Below are positions 50,783 to 58,579 of a stretch of 64,000 nucleotides of DNA, piece by piece. The notes below the pieces were generated by a model. That model was not told where the DNA came from. It did no database searches and was given only the letters and a program-made list of their open reading frames with translations. This DNA is from Bacillus sp. AFS015802 (GTDB lineage Bacteria > Bacillota > Bacilli > Bacillales > Bacillaceae_B). Each line of letters begins with the position of its first letter. The stretch's first letter is position 1. The position numbers were made by a program, and so were the translations under genes. The DNA is taken from assembly GCF_002561455.1 (NCBI RefSeq), contig NZ_NTUP01000012.1, positions 1 to 64,000 on the forward strand, read 5' to 3'.

Positions 50783-52024
50783 ATGGGATATTATGACGGT
50801 AATAACTCGGAAGGAAGGACCGGGAGACAAAAGGGAAACCGGGGCGGGATGTTTCTTGCCGGTTTGTTGGGAGTCATCCTTGGAGCGATTCTCGTAGTTG
50901 TTGCCATTCCTCAGCTGACGAACTTTGATATATTGCCCTATTCGGTTCAACCGGATCAGGATTTGAAAGAAACCGACCAAGATTACCACAATGGAACCAC
51001 TCAGAATGTGTCTGTCAATGTGACGACGGATGTGACGAAGGCGGTTGAGAAGACCGGAGACTCCGTGGTGGGCATCACGAACATCCAATCCCAGAGCTTC
51101 TGGGGTCAGGGTGGTGGACAAACTCAGGATCAGCAGGCAGGAACGGGATCAGGGGTCATGTATAAAAAAGAAGGAAAAACCGTTTATATCGTGACGAATA
51201 ATCATGTGGTAGAAGGTGCTGATCAACTGGAGGTTACCCTTGCTGACGGTACAAAGGTTCCTGCCAAGCTTCGTGGTACTGACGTTTGGACAGACCTTGC
51301 CGTCATTGAAATTGATGGAAGCAAGATCAAGAAGGAGGATATTGCCGAGTTTGGAAATTCGGATGAACTGAAAGCGGGTGAGCCTGTCATCGCCATCGGG
51401 AATCCCCTTGGACTCCAATTCTCAGGTTCCGTTACGCAGGGTGTCGTATCTGGTGTGGAGAGAACGATTCCTGTCGACATCAATCAGGATGGCATGGAGG
51501 ATTGGAATGCTGAGGTTCTGCAAACCGACGCAGCCATCAACCCGGGGAACAGCGGTGGAGCCCTTATCAATATTTCCGGTCAGCTGGTCGGAATCAACTC
51601 CATGAAGATCGCCCAGGAAGCCGTTGAAGGTATTGGACTTGCCATCCCAATCAATTCAGCCAGACCCATCATTGAAGATCTTGAGCAATATGGTGAAGTG
51701 AAGCGTCCGGCAATGGGTGTCACCCTTGAAGACGTCAACCAGATCTCTGCTTACCATCAGCAGGAAACGTTAAAACTGCCGAAGGATATCAATTATGGTG
51801 TCATGATCAGACAAACCGTTCCGAATTCACCTGCTGCTCAAGCTGGTTTGCAAGAACTTGATGTCATCACAGAACTTGACGGTGAGAAAATCCAGAATGT
51901 AATTGATCTCAGGAAGCACCTATACAATAAAAAAGAAGTGAACGATCAAATGAAAGTCACCATCTACCGGGATGGCAAAAAGAAAGAAGTCACGATGAAA
52001 CTGACGGATGAATCCCGATTATAG
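50783..52024 (+). CDS. htrA: HtrA-type serine protease (YyxA)
   Basis: A membrane-anchored DegP/HtrA protease of 413 residues for protein quality control at the membrane-wall interface. It has a glycine-rich cytosolic start, TM about 23-43, a trypsin-like domain with catalytic His141 (TNNHVVEGA), Asp171 (TDLAVIEID) and Ser257 (GNSGGA), and a C-terminal PDZ domain (about 300-405). Last gene of the Wal cluster, separated by the family B repeat, so it probably has its own promoter. Confidence 0.97.
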   Translation: MGYYDGNNSEGRTGRQKGNRGGMFLAGLLGVILGAILVVVAIPQLTNFDILPYSVQPDQDLKETDQDYHNGTTQNVSVNVTTDVTKAVEKTGDSVVGITNIQSQSFWGQGGGQTQDQQAGTGSGVMYKKEGKTVYIVTNNHVVEGADQLEVTLADGTKVPAKLRGTDVWTDLAVIEIDGSKIKKEDIAEFGNSDELKAGEPVIAIGNPLGLQFSGSVTQGVVSGVERTIPVDINQDGMEDWNAEVLQTDAAINPGNSGGALINISGQLVGINSMKIAQEAVEGIGLAIPINSARPIIEDLEQYGEVKRPAMGVTLEDVNQISAYHQQETLKLPKDINYGVMIRQTVPNSPAAQAGLQELDVITELDGEKIQNVIDLRKHLYNKKEVNDQMKVTIYRDGKKKEVTMKLTDESRL

Positions 52025-52041
52025 AATGTGGATAAAGTGAA

Positions 52042-52078
52042 AAGCAGGAAGGCGATGCGCCCTTTCCTGCTTTTTCTT
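52042..52078 (+). terminator. htrA terminator
   Basis: Stem AAGCAGGAA-GCG with CGC-TTTCCTGCTT (52042-52072), then a T-rich run. Confidence 0.88.
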
Positions 52079-52134
52079 TACATGATATGATGATTGTGGA
52101 TAAGTATATAAACTACATTTAGGGAGGAAACAAC

Positions 52135-52293
52135 ATGATTTACTGCTGTTTGGAGCATGTGGAATTAGCCATGGATATTGTCGTCGATGAGCATGAGGTA
52201 GCGCCTCAACTAACGGAGCTTTCTGAAGACAAGAAGTTATCCACAACCTGTGAATATTGTGGGAATAACGCAGTATATATAGTGGCGAACTAA
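52135..52293 (+). CDS. CxxH/CxxC small zinc-binding-type protein
   Basis: A 52-residue protein beginning MIYCCLEHVELAMD and ending CEYCGNNAVYIVAN. Cys5-x2-His8 and Cys39-x2-Cys42 are the expected zinc ligands of the CxxH/CxxC family found beside rlmH in Bacillus; function unknown. AGGGAGG lies 7 nt before the ATG. A perfect DnaA box is embedded in frame at codons 35-37 (Leu-Ser-Thr), so coding and origin-control functions overlap here. Confidence 0.85.
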   Translation: MIYCCLEHVELAMDIVVDEHEVAPQLTELSEDKKLSTTCEYCGNNAVYIVAN

Positions 52294-52357
52294 TATTCCC
52301 ATACCATATGAAGATGGGCATTGTGGATATGTGGATAATTTCTGTGGATAACGTGTT

Positions 52358-52374
52358 TGTAAATTGTTTGTAAA
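52358..52374 (+). promoter_or_regulatory. WalR-like direct repeat upstream of rlmH
   Basis: TGTAAA-N5-TGTAAA fits TGTWAH-N5-TGTWAH exactly. It lies 13 bp before the rlmH start codon and within the DnaA-box cluster, so chance in AT-rich DNA is possible. Confidence 0.3.
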
Positions 52375-52387
52375 GCGAGTGTGGATA

Positions 52388-52867
52388 GTGAACATCACAA
52401 TAGTAACGGTTGGAAAGCTGAAAGAAAAATATTTAAAACAGGGCATCGGCGAATATGTGAAACGCCTTGGTGCGTACGCAAAGATCGATATTGTGGAGCT
52501 GGCAGATGAAAAAGCCCCTGAAGTATTGAGTGACGCTGAAATGGAGCAGGTGAAGAATAAAGAAGGGGAACGGATCTTAGCGAAGATCTCGCCGGACCAT
52601 CATGTCATCGCCCTTGCCATTCAAGGGAAAATGCAATCTTCAGAAGAGCTCGCTGATAACCTGGACAAGCTTGCAACGTATGGTAAAAGCAAAGTAGCGT
52701 TTGTGATAGGCGGATCATTGGGACTCAGTGATGAAGTCATCAAACGGTCGAATGAGACGCTTTCGTTTTCCAAGATGACCTTCCCCCATCAGCTGATGAG
52801 ATTGATACTGGTGGAGCAGATTTATCGGGCGTTTCGGATTAATCGGGGTGAACCGTATCATAAGTGA
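52388..52867 (+). CDS. rlmH: 23S rRNA m3-pseudouridine1915 methyltransferase RlmH
   Basis: SPOUT-class methyltransferase acting on pseudouridine 1915 in helix 69 of assembled ribosomes, 159 residues. The knot region reads [13 protein letters not shown] and [37 protein letters not shown] start at 52388 matches the usual length and N-terminus ([17 protein letters not shown]); the Shine-Dalgarno is poor and a DnaA box abuts the start. A stem without a U-run (52887-52910) follows. Confidence 0.96.
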   Translation: MNITIVTVGKLKEKYLKQGIGEYVKRLGAYAKIDIVELADEKAPEVLSDAEMEQVKNKEGERILAKISPDHHVIALAIQGKMQSSEELADNLDKLATYGKSKVAFVIGGSLGLSDEVIKRSNETLSFSKMTFPHQLMRLILVEQIYRAFRINRGEPYHK

Positions 52868-52886
52868 ATGAAGTTGTAAGTCCAAT

Positions 52887-52910
52887 GCCTCTCCTACTTG
52901 CTGGGGAGGC
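52887..52910 (+). terminator. Hairpin after rlmH (weak terminator)
   Basis: GCCTCTCC pairs with GGGGAGGC, but the following bases are AAAAGGC with no T-run. The rest of the 304-bp gap to the next gene is AT-rich and otherwise featureless. Confidence 0.35.
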
Positions 52911-53171
52911 AAAAGGCAAATAGAAATGTGAAGGGAGGTATTGTTGAAGTGAAGATAAATTAGATTGACAAATGAAAAAATTCTTTTAGACTAAAAGTAG
53001 TTCTTTCCTCACATTTCTTCTTACTTAACTACTCCTTGATATCCTTATTTGCTTTTTAATCTCTCTCCAGTTGAAACCACATTAAACCTTTTCCCCCTCT
53101 AGATTTTACACTCATTCATTTTAAAAAACTGTCCGAAATTAAAATAATTAATTAAGGGAGATGATTCCTTT

Positions 53172-53633
53172 TTGGCATCGATTATGTATGCTATTCAATG
53201 CCCCAGTTGTGGACGTTCTGCTTATGTAGACGATTATTACAAAACTGATGAGAAGTACATTTTTTGTGGGGTGTGCGGCTATTATTCCACCAAAACAATA
53301 GAAAAATATACTGAAAACTCTTTTAAGTACAAGGAAGAGGAATGTGAAGGACACGGTATGTTTGTATTGGAAAATAAAGATGGAAACTGCAAAAAAGTGA
53401 AGTTGAGCGATAGCCTAACAGATGAGCAATTGGAAGAGTTAATGGAATCACTTATGGAGGAGAATGTTAACCAGGAGAAAAGCTATTTAATGTCTTTCAA
53501 AAACGGAGAATTTACTATCCTATTCGGCAACCCACCGGAACATTTTCAATTATCTTTTGAAGAGTATCGGAAAAAGATGATTGCCAAGTATGGAGCACCT
53601 GAATATGGTTTTATGGTTCCAATTGAGAGGTAG
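53172..53633 (+). CDS. Zinc-ribbon-like protein of unknown function
   Basis: A 153-residue protein with a four-cysteine N-terminal ribbon (Cys10-x2-Cys13, Cys32-x2-Cys35), a helical acidic middle (DEQLEELMESLMEENVNQE) and a C-terminal segment with LSFEEYRKKMIAKYG. I do not recognise the family. TTG at 53172 follows AAGGGAGATG; an ATG at 53184 is possible. It is more AT-rich than the core genes and opens the accessory region after rlmH. Confidence 0.65.
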   Translation: MASIMYAIQCPSCGRSAYVDDYYKTDEKYIFCGVCGYYSTKTIEKYTENSFKYKEEECEGHGMFVLENKDGNCKKVKLSDSLTDEQLEELMESLMEENVNQEKSYLMSFKNGEFTILFGNPPEHFQLSFEEYRKKMIAKYGAPEYGFMVPIER

Positions 53634-53725
53634 ATAAAGGTTTAGTAGAAGAAATTGAGGAAAGAACGAACTAATATTTTTTTGATGAATTGGCTAATGT
53701 TTGCTGATTATTTAGGAGGATTGCT

Positions 53726-54388
53726 GTGGGATTTGATGAAGAGTACCAGGCTTTTATGAATGCTCACTTTCAGGAAAGAAACGGGGAACGATTGAGGCGT
53801 TTACAAGAAGGTCACAGCCAGGCTGAAATGCTGTTTTTGAAGCAGGTTTGGTGGCCTTCATTCTATCATTTTCGTTATCTTCATCCAGAATTTGAAGTCA
53901 ATGATTTTAAGGATGGAAAACCGTATTTAGATTTTGCTTATATTCGTCAAGCCATCAGGATTTGCTTTGAGGTCGACGGGTATGGCCCTCACTTAAAAAA
54001 CATAAGCAGATGGCAATTTTCCGATAGTCTGGAACGTCAAAACCAGTTGGTGATTGACGGGTGGACTGTCATCCGATTTTCATATGACCAAGTGAAAGAA
54101 AAACCTCGTCGATGTCAACAGGTTGTTCAGCAAGTGATTGGGCGACGGCTAGGTGATGAGCTTGACCAGTTCACTCTATCCTATGCTGAAAAGGAAGTGC
54201 TGCGATTAGCGATTCGAAAAGGGAAAGCGATATCCCCAATGGAAGTTGAAAAGTATTTGAAGCGAACTGACAAGACGGTGAAAAAGTTACTTACTCAACT
54301 AGTTGAAAAAAAAATGTTGATTCCCGAATCTGGGGTCAAGAGAATCCGCTCTTATCGCTTAGGGGATCAGGTTAAACACACAATCTAA
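53726..54388 (+). CDS. DUF559/Vsr-like endonuclease-fold protein with C-terminal winged helix
   Basis: A 220-residue protein. Residues 30-140 look like a PD-(D/E)XK nuclease of the DUF559/Vsr type: Q32AE, D69 in YLDFAY, E82-V-D84 in FEVDGYGPH, R104 in LERQNQL and the terminal strand W113TVIRFS. Residues 150-212 look like a winged helix (SPMEVEKYLKRTDKTVKKLLTQLVEKKMLIPE). GTG start with TTTAGGAGG 8 nt upstream. A regularly spaced set of palindromes begins 4 bp after the stop. Nuclease activity is inferred. Confidence 0.75.
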   Translation: MGFDEEYQAFMNAHFQERNGERLRRLQEGHSQAEMLFLKQVWWPSFYHFRYLHPEFEVNDFKDGKPYLDFAYIRQAIRICFEVDGYGPHLKNISRWQFSDSLERQNQLVIDGWTVIRFSYDQVKEKPRRCQQVVQQVIGRRLGDELDQFTLSYAEKEVLRLAIRKGKAISPMEVEKYLKRTDKTVKKLLTQLVEKKMLIPESGVKRIRSYRLGDQVKHTI

Positions 54389-54392
54389 TCAA

Positions 54393-54577
54393 TAGACGGA
54401 AAAATTCCGTCTAATCAGTAAATTTAGTTTGAATTAGCTTAAATAGACGGAGTAATTCCGCCTATTGACATAAAAAACGAGAAAATATGAAAAATTCCTA
54501 TGTTTAACCGGAAAAATTCCGCTTAAATACCCCAAAATCGAGGTCCAACCTTTATATAACCGGAAAAATTCCGATTA
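54393..54577. repeat. Array of four spaced 21-bp palindromes
   Basis: Units lie at 54393-54413 (TAGACGGAAAAATTCCGTCTA less one end base), 54444-54464, 54505-54525 and 54557-54577. All share a CGGA(A/G)(A/T)AATTCCG core and TA...TA ends. Units 1 and 2 have TAGA arms, units 3 and 4 TAAC. Centre-to-centre spacing is 51, 61 and 52 bp. An eroded core (GAAAAATTCC) lies at about 54489-54498. Confidence 0.85.
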
Positions 54578-54660
54578 ATTTACCTCCGCTCAATATGAAC
54601 CCAGAGGTGACCCTGAATTCATATTGTTGCAAAGAGCAGCACCATAACCAATCCATCCGG

Positions 54661-54689
54661 TTGACAAAATCTATATCACCCCTTAAAAT
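54661..54689 (+). promoter_or_regulatory. Promoter of the glycine-riboswitch/permease transcript
   Basis: TTGACA (54661-54666), 17-bp spacer, TAAAAT (54684-54689); transcription would start about 40 bp before the riboswitch. Confidence 0.8.
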
Positions 54690-54740
54690 TATCAACTATT
54701 CGACAGTGGAACGATGAACAGAAAATATAAATAATAGAAA

Positions 54741-54844
54741 GCTATGATTGCTATGGATCATCCCATAGCAGGAGCAGCTTCTGGAGAGACCGCGGAAGAT
54801 CCGCGGCGCCGAAGGGTTCATTATCTCAGGCAAAAGGACAGAAG
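54741..54844 (+). ncRNA. Glycine riboswitch (single aptamer)
   Basis: The aptamer (54778-54844) has P1 CTTCTG/CAGAAG and the diagnostic blocks GGAGAGACC, GGCGCCGAAGGG and CTCAGGCAAAAGGACAG. A hairpin GCTATGG/CCCATAGC (54750-54769) sits just 5', where a ghost aptamer occurs in singlet riboswitches controlling transporters. No second full aptamer is present. It precedes a terminator and an amino-acid permease gene. Confidence 0.9.
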
Positions 54845-54903
54845 AGTATCGGATTTTTTTTGGTATGTGCTCATGCCAAATGATATTTGTTATTCTTATG
54901 ACC

Positions 54904-54938
54904 GCGAGATTGGAGCCCATCCAATCTCTTTTTTTGTG
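54904..54938 (+). terminator. Riboswitch expression-platform terminator
   Basis: Stem GAGATTGG with CCAATCTC (54907-54929) followed by seven Ts, located between the aptamer and the permease gene. A glycine-dependent terminator/antiterminator switch is the likely mechanism. Confidence 0.85.
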
Positions 54939-54987
54939 CTCATTTGTTGAAGTGCTTCATTTTATTGGTTGTAAGGAGGAGTTAAGG

Positions 54988-56328
54988 TTGGAACAACGAG
55001 AATTAAAGAGGGATCTATCAAATCGACACGTTCAGCTGATTGCCATCGGGGGAACGATTGGTACGGGGCTGTTCTTAGGTTCCGGGAAAGCGATACAGCT
55101 TGCAGGTCCCTCCATCATCTTTGCTTATTTAATTGTGGGTATTGCCCTTTTTTTCGTGATGAGATCACTTGGGGAGCTGCTGTTGTCGAAAGCGGGTTAT
55201 CAATCGTTAACAGATATTGCTGAAGAGTATCTGGGCCCTTGGGCTTCCTTTGTAACGGGCTGGACGTATTGGTTCTGTTGGATCATGACGGCTATGGCTG
55301 ATGTGATTGCTGTTGGTGTGTATGTGAACTATTGGTTCGACATTCCACAGTGGGTGCCTGCACTCATCTGTGTCATCATTTTGTTAGGATTGAATCTGCT
55401 AACGGTAAAGCTCTTTGGAGAATTGGAATTTTGGTTTGCTTTAATCAAGGTCATGACGATTCTGGGGTTGATTGTACTAGGGGCCATTTTGCTGGTCATG
55501 GGTTTTAAGACAAATGCGGGATCGGTTACGGTTCATAACCTTTGGGAACATGGAGGATTTTTCCCGAACGGAATCTCAGGCTTCTTGCTTTCATTCCAGA
55601 TGGTCGTATTTGCCTATGTGGGTGTGGAATTAGTCGGTGTGTCGGCAGCGGAAACATCTAATCCAGAAAAAAACATCCCATCCGCCATTAATAAAATTCC
55701 TTTACGAATTTTATTTTTCTATGTTGGGGCGCTTATTGTCCTGTTATGTATTAACCCGTGGGTGGAACTTAATGCTTCAGAAAGTCCATTTGTGAAGACA
55801 TTTAGTTTAGTAGGGATCCCGCTTGCTGCGGGAATCATTAATTTTGTCGTTTTAACGTCGGCCGCTTCTGCTTGTAACAGTGGAATGTTTTCCACAAGCC
55901 GGATTCTTTATAATTTAAGCAATCACAATCAAGGTCCGTCTCAATTGGCCAAACTGAATCGTAATCATGTACCAAGTAACGGATTATTTTTGTCGACACT
56001 GGTCATATCAGCGGGAGCTCTTTTAAGTGAAATTATACCAGGTCAAGCCTTTCAAATCGTTACAACCATTAGTGCGATTTGTTTTATCTGGGTTTGGGGC
56101 ATCATTCTCATATGCCATATAAAGTACAAGAAAACACGGCCACAACTACACTTGAAATCAACCTTCAAGGCACCCTTCACTCCATTGATGAACTACGTGG
56201 TGCTGACATTGTTTGCTGTGATTCTGTTGATCATGCTGTTTTCTGAGGCGACCCGTCCGGCGTTATTGTTGACTCCTTTATGGTTCTTTCTCTTATTTGT
56301 TTTATATCGGCTAAGGAGAGGGAAATAA
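54988..56328 (+). CDS. APC-family amino acid permease, probable glycine/alanine/serine transporter
   Basis: A 446-residue, 12-TM permease of the AAT type. It starts MEQRELKRDLSNRHVQLIAIGGTIGTGLFLGSG, the hallmark of CycA/AAT transporters, and has SFQMVVFAYVGVELVGVSAAETSNPEKNIP in TM6-loop. The glycine riboswitch upstream points to glycine or a related small amino acid as substrate. The TTG at 54988 follows TAAGGAGGAG; the 41 codons upstream run through the terminator and are not part of the protein. Confidence 0.88.
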   Translation: MEQRELKRDLSNRHVQLIAIGGTIGTGLFLGSGKAIQLAGPSIIFAYLIVGIALFFVMRSLGELLLSKAGYQSLTDIAEEYLGPWASFVTGWTYWFCWIMTAMADVIAVGVYVNYWFDIPQWVPALICVIILLGLNLLTVKLFGELEFWFALIKVMTILGLIVLGAILLVMGFKTNAGSVTVHNLWEHGGFFPNGISGFLLSFQMVVFAYVGVELVGVSAAETSNPEKNIPSAINKIPLRILFFYVGALIVLLCINPWVELNASESPFVKTFSLVGIPLAAGIINFVVLTSAASACNSGMFSTSRILYNLSNHNQGPSQLAKLNRNHVPSNGLFLSTLVISAGALLSEIIPGQAFQIVTTISAICFIWVWGIILICHIKYKKTRPQLHLKSTFKAPFTPLMNYVVLTLFAVILLIMLFSEATRPALLLTPLWFFLLFVLYRLRRGK

Positions 56329-56402
56329 GCAACTAATTGCGGCCAACGTATGTGAGTTCAGGTATGATGAATAGAGACGAACCAAATAGGAGGAACCAAG
56401 CC

Positions 56403-57383
56403 ATGACATACAATAAAGTCCGGTGGGGGATCATCGGCTGCGGAGATGTGACAGAAAAGAAGAGTGGCCCGGCCTTTCAAAAGGTTAAAAACTCGGAACT
56501 TGTGGCAGTCATGCGGAGGACGGGTGAACTGGCAAGGGATTATGCAGAAAGGCACCGGGTCCCTAAGTGGTACGATGATGCCGAAAAGCTCATTCACGAT
56601 CCAGAGGTGGATGCGATTTACATTGCTACGCCACCAGGTTCTCATATGGGATATACCCTTCAGGCTGCAGCTGCCGGGAAACCTGTATATGTCGAGAAGC
56701 CAATGGCTCGTGATTTCGATGAATGCAATGAGATGATCGCTGCGTGTAAGAGGGCAGGGGTTCCGTTGTATGTAGCTTACTATCGCCGGGCACAGGAGCG
56801 CTTTTTGAAAATAAAAGAATTACTAGATCAAGGGAGGATTGGAGATGTTCGCTTTGTCTCCTCGACTCAATATCAAAAAGCGGGTGAGGATGTAAAAGAT
56901 GCGGAACATCTTCCTTGGCGCGTTCAACCTGCTGTTGCCGGAGGAGGATTGTTTTTTGACCTGGCCAGCCATACCCTCGATATTCTTGATTTTCTGCTCG
57001 GACCCATTCAAGAAGCAAAAGGGTTTGCATCGAATCAAGGGGGCTATTATCAGGCCGAAGATATTGTGACAGGTACATATCAATTTTCCTCTGGCGTTCA
57101 AGGTACCGGAAAATGGTGCTTCACGGCTTTTGAAGATGTGGACATGAATGAGATAGTCGGCAGCAAGGGGAAAATCACCTTTTCTACTTTTGGAGATGAT
57201 CCCGTCACGTTGACGACAAACGAAGGGATAGAGCAATGGAGTTTTGAACGCCCTCTCCATGTTCACCAGCCCCTTGTGGAAACAATCGTGAAAGAGCTGA
57301 CCGAGGGTGGCGTCCGGTGTCCTAGTACGGGAGATTCTGGTTCGCGAACCAACTGGGTGATGGATGCGATCGTCGGGAAGTAA
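56403..57383 (+). CDS. Gfo/Idh/MocA family oxidoreductase
   Basis: NAD(P)-dependent dehydrogenase of 326 residues. The N-terminal Rossmann fold has WGIIGCGDV (8-16), ATPPGSHMGYT and the EKP motif (98-100). The C-terminal domain has GGGLFFDLASHTLDILDFLLG with the conserved Asp-x3-His. The substrate, probably a sugar or inositol derivative, cannot be told. ATG after AATAGGAGG. It lies 74 bp after the permease gene with an aldo/keto reductase gene downstream. Confidence 0.9.
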   Translation: MTYNKVRWGIIGCGDVTEKKSGPAFQKVKNSELVAVMRRTGELARDYAERHRVPKWYDDAEKLIHDPEVDAIYIATPPGSHMGYTLQAAAAGKPVYVEKPMARDFDECNEMIAACKRAGVPLYVAYYRRAQERFLKIKELLDQGRIGDVRFVSSTQYQKAGEDVKDAEHLPWRVQPAVAGGGLFFDLASHTLDILDFLLGPIQEAKGFASNQGGYYQAEDIVTGTYQFSSGVQGTGKWCFTAFEDVDMNEIVGSKGKITFSTFGDDPVTLTTNEGIEQWSFERPLHVHQPLVETIVKELTEGGVRCPSTGDSGSRTNWVMDAIVGK

Positions 57384-57491
57384 AGAAACCTAAATACTAA
57401 TGGGCGTTCCGGTTCCCTATCATATTTTAAATCTCCTGATCTGTGTATCTATTTTCATCAATAATAGAAGAAAAGAAAAAGGGTGAATAAA

Positions 57492-58427
57492 ATGAAAAAA
57501 CGCAACCTCGGAAGTACAGGCATTCAGGTATCGGAAATAGGGTTTGGCGCATGGCAATTAGGCAACCAGAAAGACTGGGGGAAAATGACCGATGATGAAG
57601 CTATTTATTTAGTTGAAAAAGCTATGGATTCGGGGTGCAATTTTTTTGATACTGCTCCTAACTATGGATCGGGTAAAAGTGAAGAGCTTCTTGGAAAAGC
57701 CTTCGAGGGAAAAAGAGATCAAGTGGTGATCAGCAGTAAGTGTGGCCACCACCCCGATGATGAGCAAAACTTTGATCCTGATCAATTGGTTTTATCAGTG
57801 GAAGACAGTTTAAGACGCTTAAATACGGAGTATCTTGATAGCCTTCTGCTTCATAATCCTCCATTCTCAAGCCTTGATGGGAACTCCCCTCAATTTGAAG
57901 TGCTGAACAATCTGAAAAGACAAGGGAAAATCAGAGCGTTTGGAGCTTCGGTTGATACTGGAGAAGAGATGTATGAATTACTAAATAAGACGGATAGTCA
58001 GATCATTGAGGTTATGTTTAACTTATTCCATCAAGAACCAGCTGCTGCAATGAAGTCAGCTCAAAACCAAGGGGTTGGGGTTATTGTGAAGGTGCCTCTG
58101 GATTCAGGCTGGCTTACCGGTAAGTATGATGGCCAAAGTACATTCAGTGGAATTAGAAGCAGATGGAGTGAAGATGAGATTCAAAGAAGAGGAAAGTTAG
58201 TCGAAAAAGTACGTCGGATACTGGGAAACGATAGTTCAATGGTGCAATCAGCACTACGTTATATTCTTTCGTACTCCGAAGTGTCAACGATTATCCCGGG
58301 AGCAAGAAATATTCAGCAATTAAATCAGAATATATCAGCATCAGAGGGAAGTTTGTCAACAAATACGATACAGGAACTAAAGGATATGTGGGAAGAAGAA
58401 ATAAAGGGTTCCAGGTTAACATGGTAA
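57492..58427 (+). CDS. Aldo/keto reductase
   Basis: NADPH-dependent reductase of 311 residues. The tetrad is complete: Asp53 and Tyr58 (FFDTAPNYG), Lys83 (SSKCG) and His121 (LLLHNP). The cofactor segment near the end reads IIPGARNIQQLNQNI. Natural substrate unknown. The ATG at 57492 is 6-7 nt from AAGGGTG; a GTG at 57483 is less likely. Confidence 0.9.
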   Translation: MKKRNLGSTGIQVSEIGFGAWQLGNQKDWGKMTDDEAIYLVEKAMDSGCNFFDTAPNYGSGKSEELLGKAFEGKRDQVVISSKCGHHPDDEQNFDPDQLVLSVEDSLRRLNTEYLDSLLLHNPPFSSLDGNSPQFEVLNNLKRQGKIRAFGASVDTGEEMYELLNKTDSQIIEVMFNLFHQEPAAAMKSAQNQGVGVIVKVPLDSGWLTGKYDGQSTFSGIRSRWSEDEIQRRGKLVEKVRRILGNDSSMVQSALRYILSYSEVSTIIPGARNIQQLNQNISASEGSLSTNTIQELKDMWEEEIKGSRLTW

Positions 58428-58507
58428 TGTAATCAACAGAAAACAGAAAGGGATCGCTGAATACCTTTCGCAGGTTAAGATTTATTATGGAAAATAGAAT
58501 AAAAGAA

Positions 58508-58564
58508 AAAAGAATAAGATCCCAATTTACCGGGTCACAATGGTAATGGGATCTTATTCTTTTT
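58508..58564. terminator. Bidirectional terminator between aldo/keto reductase and dus
   Basis: A long stem, AAGAATAAGATCCCA-TTACC with GGTAA-TGGGATCTTATTCTT (58510-58561), flanked by A and T runs. Confidence 0.92.
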
Positions 58565-58579
58565 ATAGCATAGGCTTTC

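Larger units (their letters stand above)
52027..52388. other. DnaA-box cluster around the small CxxH/CxxC gene and rlmH
   Basis: Perfect boxes are at 52027-52035, 52095-52103, 52237-52245 (inverted), 52330-52338 and 52343-52351. One-mismatch boxes are at 52322-52330 and 52380-52388. That is seven boxes in 362 bp, about 41 kb from dnaA. From memory, DnaA also binds near the rlmH homologue (yydA) in B. subtilis. Confidence 0.88.

Noticed and set aside
54393-54577. CRISPR array
   Set aside because: Units are palindromic and only four, with unequal spacers and no cas genes.
54865-54987. N-terminal extension of the amino acid permease
   Set aside because: The extra codons cross the riboswitch terminator; the TTG at 54988 has a strong ribosome-binding site and matches the family start.
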